A stretch of DNA of 32,759 bases from assembly GCA_025463285.1 (NCBI GenBank), contig JAOBWI010000002.1, positions 1 to 32,759 of the forward strand. The letters run 5' to 3'. Positions 24,397 through 32,759 of the stretch are shown here, in pieces. Each line of letters begins with the position of its first letter. Positions within the stretch are counted from its first letter, which is position 1. The position numbers were made by a program, and so were the translations under genes. The notes under the pieces are model-generated. The model did no database searches, was not told the DNA's origin, and worked only from the letters and a program-made list of their open reading frames with translations. This stretch comes from Acidimicrobiaceae bacterium. Lineage in GTDB: Bacteria > Actinomycetota > Acidimicrobiia > Acidimicrobiales > RAAP-2.

Positions 24397-25296
24397 CTAG
24401 TAGCCGAAGCGGTCGAGGACGTCGTCGCGCTTCTGCCAGCCGGGCTCCACGCGCACGCGAAGCTCGAGGTACATTCCCTCGGGGAGTTGACTTCGCGCGG
24501 CGATGCCCACGTCCTTTAAGAGCTGTCCGTGTTTGCCGATGACCATGCCCTTTTGGGACTCGCGTTCCACCAGGATCTCGACGGTCACGTGGGGCCACTC
24601 GAACTCGCTCACCCGACAGTGAATGGAGTGCGGCAGTTCCTGCTTGGTCTTTCGAACCAACTGCTCGCGCACCAACTCAGCAATCCAGGTCGCCTCGGTA
24701 ACGTCCGAGACCTCCTCGTCGGGAAAGAGGAACGGCGACTCGGGCATGGCGCCTCGAAGATACGCCAGTAACTCGTCTCTCCCTTCGCCAGTTTTGGCCG
24801 ACACGGGAAAGTACTCCACTCTTTCGCCGGCCGTCTCACTTTTCGTCTCGGCGGCCACTTCATCGACGGCTCCGCTGGCGGCGAGCAACTGTGCGGCCAC
24901 CGACTCGCGTCCCGTGCGGTCAATTTTGTTCACCACCACGAGGAGTCGTGGTCCCTTTGCGCCCTGAGCAAGCATGGTGGCGATGGCGTGGCGGTCGCCG
25001 GGGCCGATCGCGGAGTTGGCTTCGATGACGGCCATGATCGCGTCGACGCCGTCGGCCGCGGAACGGGCCGTCTCATTAAGGCGCCCCCCCAAGGTGGTCT
25101 TAGGTCGATGCAGTCCGGGCGTGTCCACCAAGATGATCTGCGTGTTGTTCTCGGTGAGGATGCCGCGAATGGCGTGGCGCGTGGTGTGGGGCGAGGCCGC
25201 CGTGATGGAGACTTTCGCTCCGACCAGTTGATTCACCAGCGTGGACTTGCCCACGTTGGGCCGGCCCAGGAGGGCGACGAAGCCAGCTCTGGTCAT
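24397..25296 (-). CDS. era: GTPase Era
   Basis: A 299-residue GTPase that binds 16S rRNA and helps mature the 30S subunit. G1 is GRPNVGKST (11-19), G3 is DTPGLHRPKTTLGGRLN, G4 is NKID, and G5 is in FPVSAKTGEG. The KH domain at about 210-290 carries the GMVIGKHGQLLKDVGIAARS loop (GxxG type: GKHG). The start is ATG 25296, overlapping the CNNM gene by 4 nt (ATGA). It is the last gene of the chain. Putting ybeY, era and rsmE together in one transcript fits their shared role in ribosome assembly. Confidence 0.96.
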   Translation of the reverse strand: MTRAGFVALLGRPNVGKSTLVNQLVGAKVSITAASPHTTRHAIRGILTENNTQIILVDTPGLHRPKTTLGGRLNETARSAADGVDAIMAVIEANSAIGPGDRHAIATMLAQGAKGPRLLVVVNKIDRTGRESVAAQLLAASGAVDEVAAETKSETAGERVEYFPVSAKTGEGRDELLAYLRGAMPESPFLFPDEEVSDVTEATWIAELVREQLVRKTKQELPHSIHCRVSEFEWPHVTVEILVERESQKGMVIGKHGQLLKDVGIAARSQLPEGMYLELRVRVEPGWQKRDDVLDRFGY

Positions 25297-26573
25297 AGGA
25301 CCATCACGGGTTCCACCAGAACCTCTTCGATGCGGCGCCCGTCCATACGCACCACCGTCAAGCGATAGCGATCGGTCAAGAGCACGTCGCCCACCTCGGG
25401 GACGCCGCCCTTTAGATCGAGCACCAATCCGCCGACCGTGTCCCAGCCGTCCTTGGGCAGGTCCAGTCCGTACTCGTCGTTGGCGTCATCGATGTTAAGA
25501 CGCCCACTGATCTCGATGCCCCCTTCGAGGTTGTGCTGCGCTTCGTCATCGACGGTTGGATCGGACTCGTCGGTGATCTCGCCGACCAACTCCTCTAAGA
25601 CGTCCTCCAAGGTGACCAGACCGGCCGTGCCGCCGTACTCGTCCACCACGATGAAGAGGTGGCTGCGGGCGTTGCGTATCTCGCTCAAGAGGGAGGCCAC
25701 GCGTTTGGTCTCGGGCACGAACTGCGCCGCACCCATGTGTTCACGCACCAAGGCGGCCCCCTCGCCGTTCGCCACCAGCCCCGCCAGGTGACGGAGGTTC
25801 ACCATGCCCACCACGTCGTCGACGCCGTCGCCCAGAACCGGCAGGCGCGAGCGTCCCGAGAGAATCGCCAGGTCGAGCGCCTCACGAACGCTGGCCGTGT
25901 CGTTAATGTCGACCATGTCGATACGGGGCACCATGACCTCGCGCACGATGGTGTCACCGAACTCAATGACCGAGTGAATGAAATTGCGCTCGTCGGACTC
26001 AATGGCCGCGTCTTCGTGGGCCACGTCGGCCATGGCCAGAACCTCCGACTCGGTCATTCGCGGACTGTGGCCTCGGGGGCCCAGGAGCCCGATGACAAAA
26101 TCGGCCACCGAGAGCAGTACCACCGAGACCCAGCGCACCGGCCAAAACCGCAAGATCTTTCCCACCACCGGGGCACTGAGCAGCGCCGCTTCGTCGGGGT
26201 GCTGCACGGCAAAGTTCTTGGGAATGGCCTCGAAGGCCACGAAGATCACGACGACTTCGCCGGCCGTCGCCACGAAGACCCCGGCCGCGCCGAAGAGGTG
26301 ACCGGCCAAGACGCCGACCATGGTGGCCGAGACCAACTGGCAGATGAGCACCAGTAGTAACAAGGGGTTCAAGAACTTCTCGGGCGCTTCGGTCAACGAG
26401 ACCAGCGCCTTGGCGCCGTGGCGGCCCTGCTCGCGCAACGAGCGAGCTCGCGACTTGCTCATACGAGTTAACGACGTCTCGGACATGGCGAAGAACCCCG
26501 AGAGCAGCAGCAAGATGGCGACGGCGAGGCAGAGGTAGGTGTCACCCGCGTGCCACACGGCGGCGACCATCAT
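25293..26573 (-). CDS. CNNM/HlyC/CorC family transporter-like protein
   Basis: A 426-residue membrane protein. The DUF21/CNNM domain (about 1-190) has hydrophobic segments beginning LCLAVAILLLLSGFFAMSET, with SLTRMSKSRARSLREQG and LLLLVLICQLVSATMVGVLA. Two CBS domains follow (IDMVDINDTASVREALDLAI... and LIVVDEYGGTAGLVTLEDVLEELVGEI), then a CorC/HlyC domain. This family is linked to Mg2+ or Co2+ efflux, although older names say hemolysin. The frame is open to 26657, but ATG 26573 overlaps the ybeY stop as ATGA, and the extra 28 residues are Arg-rich. It sits between ybeY and era, the usual place for this gene. Confidence 0.94.
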   Translation of the reverse strand: MMVAAVWHAGDTYLCLAVAILLLLSGFFAMSETSLTRMSKSRARSLREQGRHGAKALVSLTEAPEKFLNPLLLLVLICQLVSATMVGVLAGHLFGAAGVFVATAGEVVVIFVAFEAIPKNFAVQHPDEAALLSAPVVGKILRFWPVRWVSVVLLSVADFVIGLLGPRGHSPRMTESEVLAMADVAHEDAAIESDERNFIHSVIEFGDTIVREVMVPRIDMVDINDTASVREALDLAILSGRSRLPVLGDGVDDVVGMVNLRHLAGLVANGEGAALVREHMGAAQFVPETKRVASLLSEIRNARSHLFIVVDEYGGTAGLVTLEDVLEELVGEITDESDPTVDDEAQHNLEGGIEISGRLNIDDANDEYGLDLPKDGWDTVGGLVLDLKGGVPEVGDVLLTDRYRLTVVRMDGRRIEEVLVEPVMVL

Positions 26574-27073
26574 GCGGCGGAGCGGTAGTGGCGCGATAGC
26601 AGCTCGCGCTCGCGAGCTTCCATCCGCTCGGCTTCCTCGTCCTCGGCGTGATCCCAACCGAGGAGGTGCAGTATGCCGTGCACGACGAGCAGGGCGATTT
26701 CGTCGTCCAAGGAGACGAGATGATCGAGGGCGTTGCGCGCGGCCACGGCGGGACAGAGGACCACGTCGCCAATGAGTTGAGGAATCTCCGGTGAGGGCGG
26801 CTCGCCGGGTCCGCTGCCCCCGGCGTCGGGCACGCGGCCCGAGGGTTGGGGGTCTCCGTCAATGGGGAAGCTCAAGACGTCGGTTGGTCCACTCTTGCCC
26901 ATGAACTGTTGATTGAGGTCGGCGATGGTGACTTCGTCGGCGAAGATCAAGGAGACCTCGGCCAGGCCGCGCACTCCTTCGTCGGTGAGCGTCCCCAGGG
27001 CCAACTTGGTCCACCGCTCGAGGTCGATCTCGTGGTCGTGTTGCTCGTCGGCGGCGTAGATGTCGATGGTCAT
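26570..27073 (-). CDS. ybeY: Endoribonuclease YbeY
   Basis: A 167-residue metal-dependent RNase for 16S rRNA 3' maturation and ribosome quality control. The metal site is HGILHLLGWDH (His132, His136, His142), with LVVHG before it. MGKSGPTDVLSFP at about 58-70 is the conserved family block. A Gly/Pro-rich insert (about 73-98, GDPQPSGRVPDAGGSGPGEP) separates it from IGDVVLCPAVAARNA; actinobacterial YbeYs often carry a longer linker here. It starts at ATG 27073, overlapping the phoH stop by 4 nt. All three histidines are present. Confidence 0.95.
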   Translation of the reverse strand: MTIDIYAADEQHDHEIDLERWTKLALGTLTDEGVRGLAEVSLIFADEVTIADLNQQFMGKSGPTDVLSFPIDGDPQPSGRVPDAGGSGPGEPPSPEIPQLIGDVVLCPAVAARNALDHLVSLDDEIALLVVHGILHLLGWDHAEDEEAERMEARERELLSRHYRSAA

Positions 27074-28032
27074 GAGGAGCGGTCGTAGGCCGCCACGATG
27101 TCGGCGACGATACGGTGACGCACCACGTCTTTGGCCCCGAGGTACACGAAGCTGATGCCGTCGACGTCGTTCAGAATCTGATCGATACCCACCAGCCCGC
27201 TGCGCTTGCCGTTGAGGTCGATCTGGGTCACGTCCCCGTTCACCACGGCCCTGGAGTTAAAGCCGATGCGCGTTAAGAACATCTTCATTTGCTCGGGCGT
27301 CGTGTTCTGAGCCTCGTCCAGGATGAGGAAGGAGTCGTTCAGCGTACGCCCGCGCATGAAGGCGAGTGGCGCCACTTCAATGGTGCCGTTGGCGAGGAGT
27401 TTCTGGGCGCCGTCGGCGCCGACCATGTCGTAGAGGGCGTCGTAGAGCGGCCGCAGGTACGGATCGACCTTGGCCATGAGGTCGCCGGGTAGAAAGCCCA
27501 GGTTCTCCCCCGCCTCCACCGCCGGTCGCGTCAGAACGATGCGCTGGACCTGGCGTCGATGCAGGGCCTGCACGGCCTGGGCCACCGCCAGATAACTCTT
27601 GCCCGTCCCGGCCGGTCCGATGCCGAAGGTGATGATGGAGTTATCAATCGCGTCGGTGTAGCGCTTCTGGCCGGCCGTGGAGGGACGAATCGCTTTACCT
27701 TTCGCGCCGCGCAGCACTTCGTGGCGCAGCACTTCGCTCGGGCGCAGATCGTCGGCCACCATGTCGATGGTGCGCGCGATCTTCGCGGTGTCAAGCGCCT
27801 GACCACTTTCGAGAACCAGTATCAGCTCGTCGAACAGTCGCAACACCGTCGCGGCGTCCGGTCCGGTGACCGAGATCTGATTGCCCTGGACGCGGATCTT
27901 GGAGTTGGGGAAAGAGCGCTCGATGATGCGCAGATTCTCATCGCGTGCGCCCAGCAGCCCCGCCATGAGGTGGGTGTTCGGCACGTTGGTCGTGGTCGTC
28001 AATGCGTCGTCGGCCCTGGCCTCGGAAGTCAT
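27070..28032 (-). CDS. phoH: PhoH-like ATPase
   Basis: A 320-residue PhoH family protein with an RNA-helicase-like ATPase domain. An N-terminal KH-like part (ENLRIIERSFPNSKIRVQGN) is followed by a linker and Walker A ITFGIGPAGTGKSYLAVAQA. Walker B is DSFLILDEAQNTTPEQMKMF. TRIGFNSRAVVNGDVTQIDL and FVYLGAKDVVRHRIVADIV are further family blocks. The gene is joined to ybeY, as in many bacteria, which suggests a shared role in RNA metabolism; the activity itself is not settled. ATG 28032 overlaps the HIT gene stop by 4 nt. Confidence 0.95.
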   Translation of the reverse strand: MTSEARADDALTTTTNVPNTHLMAGLLGARDENLRIIERSFPNSKIRVQGNQISVTGPDAATVLRLFDELILVLESGQALDTAKIARTIDMVADDLRPSEVLRHEVLRGAKGKAIRPSTAGQKRYTDAIDNSIITFGIGPAGTGKSYLAVAQAVQALHRRQVQRIVLTRPAVEAGENLGFLPGDLMAKVDPYLRPLYDALYDMVGADGAQKLLANGTIEVAPLAFMRGRTLNDSFLILDEAQNTTPEQMKMFLTRIGFNSRAVVNGDVTQIDLNGKRSGLVGIDQILNDVDGISFVYLGAKDVVRHRIVADIVAAYDRSS

Positions 28033-28373
28033 CCGGGCGGCCAGGTCATTTTCCGCCCGCCGAGGACGTGCAGGTGAAGGTGCGCCACCGTCTGTTGACC
28101 GTCCGCTCCGACGTTGACCACCAGGCGATAACCGCTCTCTTTAATCCCTTCGTCGGCGACCACCTCTTGGGCCAGCGCCAAAAGGTTGTCGAAGACGTGC
28201 GAGTCCTCGGCGCTGACCTGGTTGACGCTGGTGTAGTGCTTCTTCGGAATGACCAGCACGTGCACCGGGGCCTGTGGGGCGATGTCGTAAATGGCGAGCG
28301 ACGACTCGCTCTCGGCGACGACCTTCGCGGGGATCTCGCCCGCGACGATTTTGCAAAAAAGGCAGTCACTCAT
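28029..28373 (-). CDS. HIT-domain nucleotide-binding protein (HINT-like)
   Basis: A 114-residue histidine triad protein of the HINT branch, expected to hydrolyse nucleoside phosphoramidates or aminoacyl adenylates. The triad is HLHLHVLGG (His98, 100, 102) near the C-terminus. CLFCKIVAGEIPAKVV opens the protein with a CxxC, as in many family members. VIPKKHYTSV is the other conserved block. ATG 28373 is used; it lies 15 nt after rsmE and shares ATGA with phoH. Confidence 0.93.
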   Translation of the reverse strand: MSDCLFCKIVAGEIPAKVVAESESSLAIYDIAPQAPVHVLVIPKKHYTSVNQVSAEDSHVFDNLLALAQEVVADEGIKESGYRLVVNVGADGQQTVAHLHLHVLGGRKMTWPPG

Positions 28374-28388
28374 CTAGTGCTCTCATCA

Positions 28389-29099
28389 TTACTCATATTG
28401 CCCGCCGTCGAACGTAAATCCCCAGCCACCTGCCTGAAAGGCCAACAGCGACGCGGCGATGACACCCGCCGTTTCCGCGCGCAACACGGTAGGGCCGAGC
28501 CCCACCCGTCGACGTCCCACGTCCCACTCATCTTTGACCCATCCGCCTTCGGGCCCGACGGCCACACTGCGTAGTCCGGCCCAGTTCCCCGTCGCCCCGA
28601 GGTCGGCCACGGCCACCAGCGAGTGCACGTCTTTTACTCTGAGGGGATCGCCGATCACCACGTCGTAGGTCCGTCGACACTGGTTGGAAGCCTCGGCGGC
28701 GATGCGCCGCCACCGCGAAAGCGTCTTCTCTCGCGCGTCGCCCTTGAACTTAACAACCATGCGCTCAGCGATCAACGGCACGATACGACTCACCCCCACT
28801 TCGGTGGCTTTGGCCACGGCCCACTCCGCGCGATCGCCTTTCAGTGGCGTCAAATACAGCGAGGTCTCCGGGGTCGGAGGATCGAGGGTGATATCGCTCA
28901 CTCGACGAAGACCGAAACTCAGTACCTCGTAGAGCGCCCACGAGCCCTGCCCGTCGGTGACCACCACTTCCTCGCCTTCGCGGGCGCGCAGGACCTTGCG
29001 CAGGTGTTGTTCGTCGTCGCGCTGGAGTTCGGGAGCCTCCAGATCGTCGACGTGGAACTGCGCCAGCGCACCCACGCGGCGAGACCACTCGACCAGCAT
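28389..29099 (-). CDS. rsmE: 16S rRNA (uracil-1498-N3) methyltransferase RsmE
   Basis: A 236-residue SPOUT-class enzyme methylating U1498 of 16S rRNA. The N-terminal PUA-like part (HLRKVLRAREGEEVVVTDGQ) is followed by KGDRAEWAVAKATEVGVSRI and AERMVVKF. The SAM knot carries VAVGPEGGWVKDEWD and LGPTVLRAETAGVIAASLLA, both diagnostic. The frame stays open to 29174, but ATG 29099 shares its A with the dnaJ stop (TAATG), and AAGGCGAAG lies just before it, so it is the start. The length is normal for the family. Confidence 0.94.
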   Translation of the reverse strand: MLVEWSRRVGALAQFHVDDLEAPELQRDDEQHLRKVLRAREGEEVVVTDGQGSWALYEVLSFGLRRVSDITLDPPTPETSLYLTPLKGDRAEWAVAKATEVGVSRIVPLIAERMVVKFKGDAREKTLSRWRRIAAEASNQCRRTYDVVIGDPLRVKDVHSLVAVADLGATGNWAGLRSVAVGPEGGWVKDEWDVGRRRVGLGPTVLRAETAGVIAASLLAFQAGGWGFTFDGGQYE

Positions 29100-30196
29100 T
29101 ACTTCTTCGCCTTGCGGCGATGAAAGAGACCGCCGCTCGATTCGCGTACCGGCTCGTCGCGGTGAGCGGCCCACTGACGAAGGAGATCCTCCGAGGCGCC
29201 GTCGAGCTCCGTGGGCACGTCGACCACCAGGTGAATGAACAGGTCGCCTCGCCCGCGGCCGTGCAGGTGCTCCACCCCTTCGTGGCGCACGCGTTCGACC
29301 GTTCCGTTGGGGCTGCCCGGCTCCACGTCGATGGTGATGTTCTCACGCAGGGTGGGAACGGTAATGGTGGCCCCGAGCACCGCTTGGCTAAAGGCCACGT
29401 GGGCTTCGTGGTGGAGGTCATCACCGTTGCGAATGAATCGAGGATCGTTCATGACGCGTAGGTGCACGAAAAGCCGCCCGTTGAGGCCACCGCGTAAGCC
29501 CGCTGGTCCGCGGCCCGCTAGGCGCATGGTCGAGCCGTCTTCGACCCCCGCGGGAATCGTCACGCTCAAGGTCACGCCCTCGCGACGACGGCCTTCGCCG
29601 CGACAGTCGGGGCACGGCGTCGCGATACGCGATCCCATGCCCTGACAGCGCGCGCAGGTCTGGGACGTGACCATCTGTCCCAGGATGGAGTTTCGCACTC
29701 GGCGTACCTCACCCGTGCCGTTGCACTCTTCACAGGACACGGGTGTGGTACCCGCGGCGCAGCCCGAGCCGTTACAGGTCGAGCAGCGCTGGGGCAGCGT
29801 GAGCGTCACTTCGCGCGTCGCACCGAAGGCCGCTTCTTCCAGGGTGATATCGACCGACACTTCGGCGTCGGGACCGCTCTGGGGGCCCCGGCGCGCGTGG
29901 TTGTTGGCGGCCATGCCGCCAAAGAACATGTCGAAGATGTCTTGCACCGACCCGCCGCCGAAGGGACTACCAGCGCCCACGTCGGACCCGAAGCGGTCGT
30001 AGTTCGCCCGGCGCTCGGGGTCCGAGAGAATCTCGTAGGCCTGGGAGACCTCTTTGAAGCGCGTTTCGGCCATCGGGTCATCGGTGTTGGAGTCGGGGTG
30101 GAACTTTCGCGCCAGTCGACGATACGACTGCTTTAACTCGTCGGGCGAGCAGGTGGCCTCGACCTCCAAGATCTCGTAGAGGTTGGTGTTAGGCAC
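29099..30196 (-). CDS. dnaJ: Chaperone protein DnaJ (type I)
   Basis: A 365-residue Hsp40 co-chaperone. The J domain is at 1-65 with the HPD motif (KFHPDSN), followed by a short Gly/Phe stretch (GSPFGGGSVQDIFDMFFGG). The four zinc repeats CSTCNGSG, CEECNGTG, CARCQGMG and CPDCRGEG give a full zinc domain, then come the two beta domains. GTG 30196 has GGAGA eight bases upstream and starts PNTNLYEILE, better than GTG 30211. It overlaps the hrcA stop by 8 nt. Unlike hrcA-grpE-dnaK-dnaJ operons, grpE and dnaK are not in this window, so this is the hrcA-linked dnaJ copy usual in actinobacteria (often called dnaJ2). Confidence 0.96.
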   Translation of the reverse strand: MPNTNLYEILEVEATCSPDELKQSYRRLARKFHPDSNTDDPMAETRFKEVSQAYEILSDPERRANYDRFGSDVGAGSPFGGGSVQDIFDMFFGGMAANNHARRGPQSGPDAEVSVDITLEEAAFGATREVTLTLPQRCSTCNGSGCAAGTTPVSCEECNGTGEVRRVRNSILGQMVTSQTCARCQGMGSRIATPCPDCRGEGRRREGVTLSVTIPAGVEDGSTMRLAGRGPAGLRGGLNGRLFVHLRVMNDPRFIRNGDDLHHEAHVAFSQAVLGATITVPTLRENITIDVEPGSPNGTVERVRHEGVEHLHGRGRGDLFIHLVVDVPTELDGASEDLLRQWAAHRDEPVRESSGGLFHRRKAKK

Positions 30197-31238
30197 GGGG
30201 GTCGTCTCCACCGAAGTGACGCGTCAGATGTTGCGACACGGCTTCGGCCGCCGCCATCACTTCGCGGTACTTCATACGGGTCGGACCGAGCAGTCCCACC
30301 GCACCGATCGTTTCACCCTCCAGCGACACCGGCGCGACGATCACCGCGCACGAGGACAAGGGTTCGTAGCCGTGCTCGGAGCCAATGGCCACCGAGATGC
30401 CTTTATCGAGAATGTCCTCAACCAACGAGACGACCAGCAACTCCTCTTCCAAGATGCCGAGCACCTTGCGCACCGTCTCCACGCCTTCAAAGACCTCGGC
30501 CACCCGTGACGATCCTCCGATGTAGACCTGCTCGCCTTCTAAGGTCGGCATCTCGGCGTGCAACACCGCGACCGCCTCTCGCACCAGCTTGGCCACCACG
30601 TCGTGACGCGACGGCACCTGCACCTTTGACTCCAGCGTGGTGCCGATCAACAGTGCGTTGAGCTGGCGAGAAGCCTCACTCACCTCGACGTGACTGGCCT
30701 CAAAGGTGGCCAGCACGCTGTGCTTGGTGACGGTGCCGTCGGAGAAGACTGTCACCAACAGGTGATGGCGGGCGTCTAAGTTGACCAATTGCACCGAGAG
30801 CACGCTGGCGTGACTGTGCCCCGAGCCGACGACCACCGAGGTGTAGTTGGTCAGGTGGCTGAGCAGAATGGAGGTCTGTTCCAGGACGTCTTCGACCTCG
30901 CCGCGCACGTGGGCAAAGAACTCACGTATCTGCTTCTGCTGGGCCGATCCGAGGATGCCCGCTTCCAAATGGTCGACGAAGTAGCGATACCCCAGGTCGG
31001 TCGGCACACGACCGGCGGAGGTGTGGGGTTGGGCCAAGTAGCCCTCGCGCTCCAGGGCCACCATCTCGGTTCGCACCGTGGCCGGAGAGACCGCTAGGTC
31101 GGCGCTCTGGGCTACCGAGGAGGAGCCGACCGGCTGGGCCGTGTCGATGTGCTCGACCACGACGGCCTCGAGGATCGTGGCCTTACGCGCGTCGAGGTTT
31201 CTCTTGGGTTGAGGGGGGGTCTTCAGGCGCCGGGCCAT
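30189..31238 (-). CDS. hrcA: Heat-inducible transcription repressor HrcA
   Basis: A 349-residue repressor of class I heat-shock genes. An N-terminal winged helix has ILEAVVVEHIDTAQPVGSSS, then ATVRTEMVALEREGYLAQPH and TSAGRVPTDLGYRYFVDHL, the strongest family block. The C-terminal two-thirds is the GAF-like dimerisation and inducer part, ending with VSLEGETIGAVGLLGPTRM. ATG 31238 (MARRLKTPP) has AAGGAG five bases upstream and is preferred over the earlier in-frame ATG (31256), which lies inside the operator. The gene sits directly under a perfect CIRCE, so it represses itself and the downstream genes. Confidence 0.96.
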   Translation of the reverse strand: MARRLKTPPQPKRNLDARKATILEAVVVEHIDTAQPVGSSSVAQSADLAVSPATVRTEMVALEREGYLAQPHTSAGRVPTDLGYRYFVDHLEAGILGSAQQKQIREFFAHVRGEVEDVLEQTSILLSHLTNYTSVVVGSGHSHASVLSVQLVNLDARHHLLVTVFSDGTVTKHSVLATFEASHVEVSEASRQLNALLIGTTLESKVQVPSRHDVVAKLVREAVAVLHAEMPTLEGEQVYIGGSSRVAEVFEGVETVRKVLGILEEELLVVSLVEDILDKGISVAIGSEHGYEPLSSCAVIVAPVSLEGETIGAVGLLGPTRMKYREVMAAAEAVSQHLTRHFGGDDPRA

Positions 31239-31249
31239 TGCTCTCCTTG

Positions 31250-31276
31250 TTAGCACTCGATTTTACCGAGTGCTAA
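31250..31276 (-). promoter_or_regulatory. CIRCE operator (HrcA binding site)
   Basis: TTAGCACTC, nine bases, then GAGTGCTAA: both arms match the CIRCE consensus exactly and the spacer has the standard length. It ends 12 nt before the hrcA start. The spacer read on the minus strand holds TAAAAT, a possible -10 covered by the operator. It should repress the operon at normal temperature. Confidence 0.96.
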
Positions 31277-31353
31277 CCACCGTGCAGCCGCGTGCCTACA
31301 GCGAGGCCGCGAAGACCTTCGAGGCCGGACACGTGCCCCCAGACGCCTCAGGG

Positions 31354-32759
31354 TTACTCCTCCAGTTTGAGGGCGGCCACGAAGGCCTCTTGGGGAACTT
31401 CCACCCGTCCCAAGTTCTTCATTCGCTTCTTGCCCTCTTTTTGCTTCTCCAGCAGTTTGCGCTTTCGAGTGATGTCACCGCCGTAGCACTTGGCCAACAC
31501 GTCTTTGCGGCGGGCCTTGACCGTTTGGCGCGCCACCACGCGTCCACCGATGGCGGCTTGAATCGGTACGTCGAACATCTGGCGCGGGATGAGTTCTTTC
31601 AGACGTTCGGCCATCTTTCGTCCGTAAACTTCGGCGTTCGAGCGATGCACGATGGTGGAGAAGGCGTCCACCGGTTCGTGGTTGATTAAGAGGTCGACGC
31701 GCACCACGTCGCTGGTCTCGTAGCCGGCCGGTTCGTAGTCGAGCGAGGCGTACCCCTTGGTACGGCTCTTGAGGGCGTCGAAGAAGTCGATGACGATCTC
31801 GGCCAGCGGGATCCGGTAGCGCAGCTCCACGCGCTCGGTCGAGAGATACTCCATCTTGGTCATCTCGCCGCGCCGGGACTGGCCTAAGTCCATGACGGCT
31901 CCGAGGAACTCGACGGGGGTGAGAACCGTGACGTCGAGAATGGGCTCGTCGACGTGGTTGAGTCGACTGGGGTCGGGCAGGTCCGTCGGGTTATCGACCA
32001 GGACCTCGGTGCCGTCAGTCAAAAAAGCCCGATAGACCACCGACGGCGCCGTAGCGATGATGCCCAAGTTGAACTCGCGCTCCAGCCGTTCACGCACAAT
32101 CTCCATATGCAACAGGCCCAAGAAGCCGCAGCGAAAACCAAACCCCAGCGCGTGGGACTTCTCCGGCTCGAAGGTGATCGAGGCGTCGTTGAGCTTGAGC
32201 TTGTCAAGAGCGTCGCGCAGGTCCCCGAGGTCGTCGCCGTCAATGGGATAAATACCGCAAAAGACCATCGGCTTGGGATCCTGATATCCCTCCAAGGGCG
32301 CCGACGCCGGCCGGTTCGCTTCGGTGATGGTCTCGCCCGATCGCGCCCCGGCGACGTCGCGAATGCTGGCCACCACGTAGCCCACCTCGCCGGGTCCCAG
32401 TTGCTCGACCTTGATCATCTCGGGGGTGCGAACGCCGATCTCTTCGAGCTCGTGATTGGTCCCCACGCGCATCATGCGGATCTTGGTGTCGTGGTGCAGC
32501 GTCCCTTCGAGTACCCGAATGGAACTGATCACCCCGCGAAACTGGTCGTAGTAAGAGTCAAAGATCAATGCGCGCAGCGGCGCAGCGGGATCGCCGAGCG
32601 GAGCGGGGATGCGCTCGATCACGGCGTCTAACAGCTCGCTCACGCCCAGGCCAGTCTTGGCTGAAATCGAGAGGATGCGGGCGGCCTCGAGGCCGAGGAC
32701 GCGTTCGAGCTCCTCCTTGCACTGCTCGGGATCGGCGGCCGGAAGGTCGATCTTGTTGA
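31354..32759 (-). CDS. lepA: Elongation factor 4 (LepA), 3' part
   Basis: 467 codons of the C-terminal part are visible; the 5' end is beyond the window. The frame enters at [20 protein letters not shown] (the G4 motif) and passes [20 protein letters not shown] (G5). Next are domain II ([20 protein letters not shown]), domain III ([20 protein letters not shown]) and the LepA-specific C-terminal domain, with [20 protein letters not shown] and a basic end [22 protein letters not shown]4 is a translational GTPase acting on the ribosome. The stop is TAA at 31356-31354. The 77 nt to CIRCE contain no gene and no convincing hairpin terminator. Confidence 0.96.
   Translation of the reverse strand, partial: NKIDLPAADPEQCKEELERVLGLEAARILSISAKTGLGVSELLDAVIERIPAPLGDPAAPLRALIFDSYYDQFRGVISSIRVLEGTLHHDTKIRMMRVGTNHELEEIGVRTPEMIKVEQLGPGEVGYVVASIRDVAGARSGETITEANRPASAPLEGYQDPKPMVFCGIYPIDGDDLGDLRDALDKLKLNDASITFEPEKSHALGFGFRCGFLGLLHMEIVRERLEREFNLGIIATAPSVVYRAFLTDGTEVLVDNPTDLPDPSRLNHVDEPILDVTVLTPVEFLGAVMDLGQSRRGEMTKMEYLSTERVELRYRIPLAEIVIDFFDALKSRTKGYASLDYEPAGYETSDVVRVDLLINHEPVDAFSTIVHRSNAEVYGRKMAERLKELIPRQMFDVPIQAAIGGRVVARQTVKARRKDVLAKCYGGDITRKRKLLEKQKEGKKRMKNLGRVEVPQEAFVAALKLEE

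Noticed and set aside
27559..28077. 172-codon plus-strand open frame over phoH and the HIT gene
   Set aside because: Antisense to conserved phoH sequence and His/Arg/Gln-rich; a codon-bias shadow.
31277..31353. Possible terminator between lepA and the CIRCE
   Set aside because: The only inverted repeat (CGAAG-CTTCG near 31314) has a two-base loop and no T-run; not a credible terminator.

Overview
The window looks like a chromosomal segment of a high-GC actinobacterium, most likely an Acidimicrobiia-type lineage. That placement is inferred from codon use and gene order: lepA-hrcA-dnaJ-rsmE-HIT-phoH-ybeY-CNNM-era, uppS-recO-hemW-glyS, and dnaG next to a sigma-70 gene. No rRNA or other taxonomic marker is visible. 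Most of the window is housekeeping. No CRISPR array, prophage or obvious biosynthetic cluster was seen.

Layout. (1) 1-7364: a frame-disrupted GAF-GGDEF gene, a BrkB/YihY membrane protein, a class I methyltransferase with a coiled-coil tail, a membrane zinc-ribbon protein, an SPFH/band-7 protein followed 4 nt later by a ribbon-helix-helix protein, a remnant of a RibD/DHFR-like gene, a small dimeric alpha-beta barrel protein, and a Ser/Thr protein kinase with a Thr-rich extracytoplasmic part. (2) About 7365-11292: a loosely packed, AT-richer accessory region. It holds an unidentified membrane protein, an alpha/beta hydrolase, an IS3-type transposase remnant, a 58-residue DUF1059 protein and a complete YefM-YoeB toxin-antitoxin pair with a palindromic operator candidate. 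It ends at the 3' side of a tRNA-Met gene, so it may be a decayed genomic island. (3) 11293-14213, minus strand: dnaG, a divergent sigma-70 factor (4-nt overlap), tRNA-Asn and tRNA-Met. (4) 14253-17475, plus strand: a DrrAB-type ABC exporter and an MFS transporter. (5) 17450-22332, minus strand: an operon uppS, small membrane protein, recO, hemW, glyS, methyltransferase, with almost every junction overlapping or abutting. (6) 22397-24361, plus strand: a DinG-like Fe-S helicase. (7) 24397-32759, minus strand: an eight-gene coupled chain hrcA, dnaJ, rsmE, HIT, phoH, ybeY, CNNM, era behind a perfect CIRCE element, preceded by the 3' part of lepA.

Working together: the CIRCE/HrcA circuit probably places dnaJ under heat-shock repression and, by read-through and translational coupling, ribosome assembly and RNA quality-control genes (rsmE, ybeY, phoH, era) as well. 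The uppS operon mixes cell-wall lipid carrier synthesis, recombination, heme trafficking and glycine charging. No clearly new system was found. The best leads are the SPFH plus ribbon-helix-helix pair with its 14-bp palindrome, the divergent dnaG-linked sigma factor, and the island-like stretch beside tRNA-Met.
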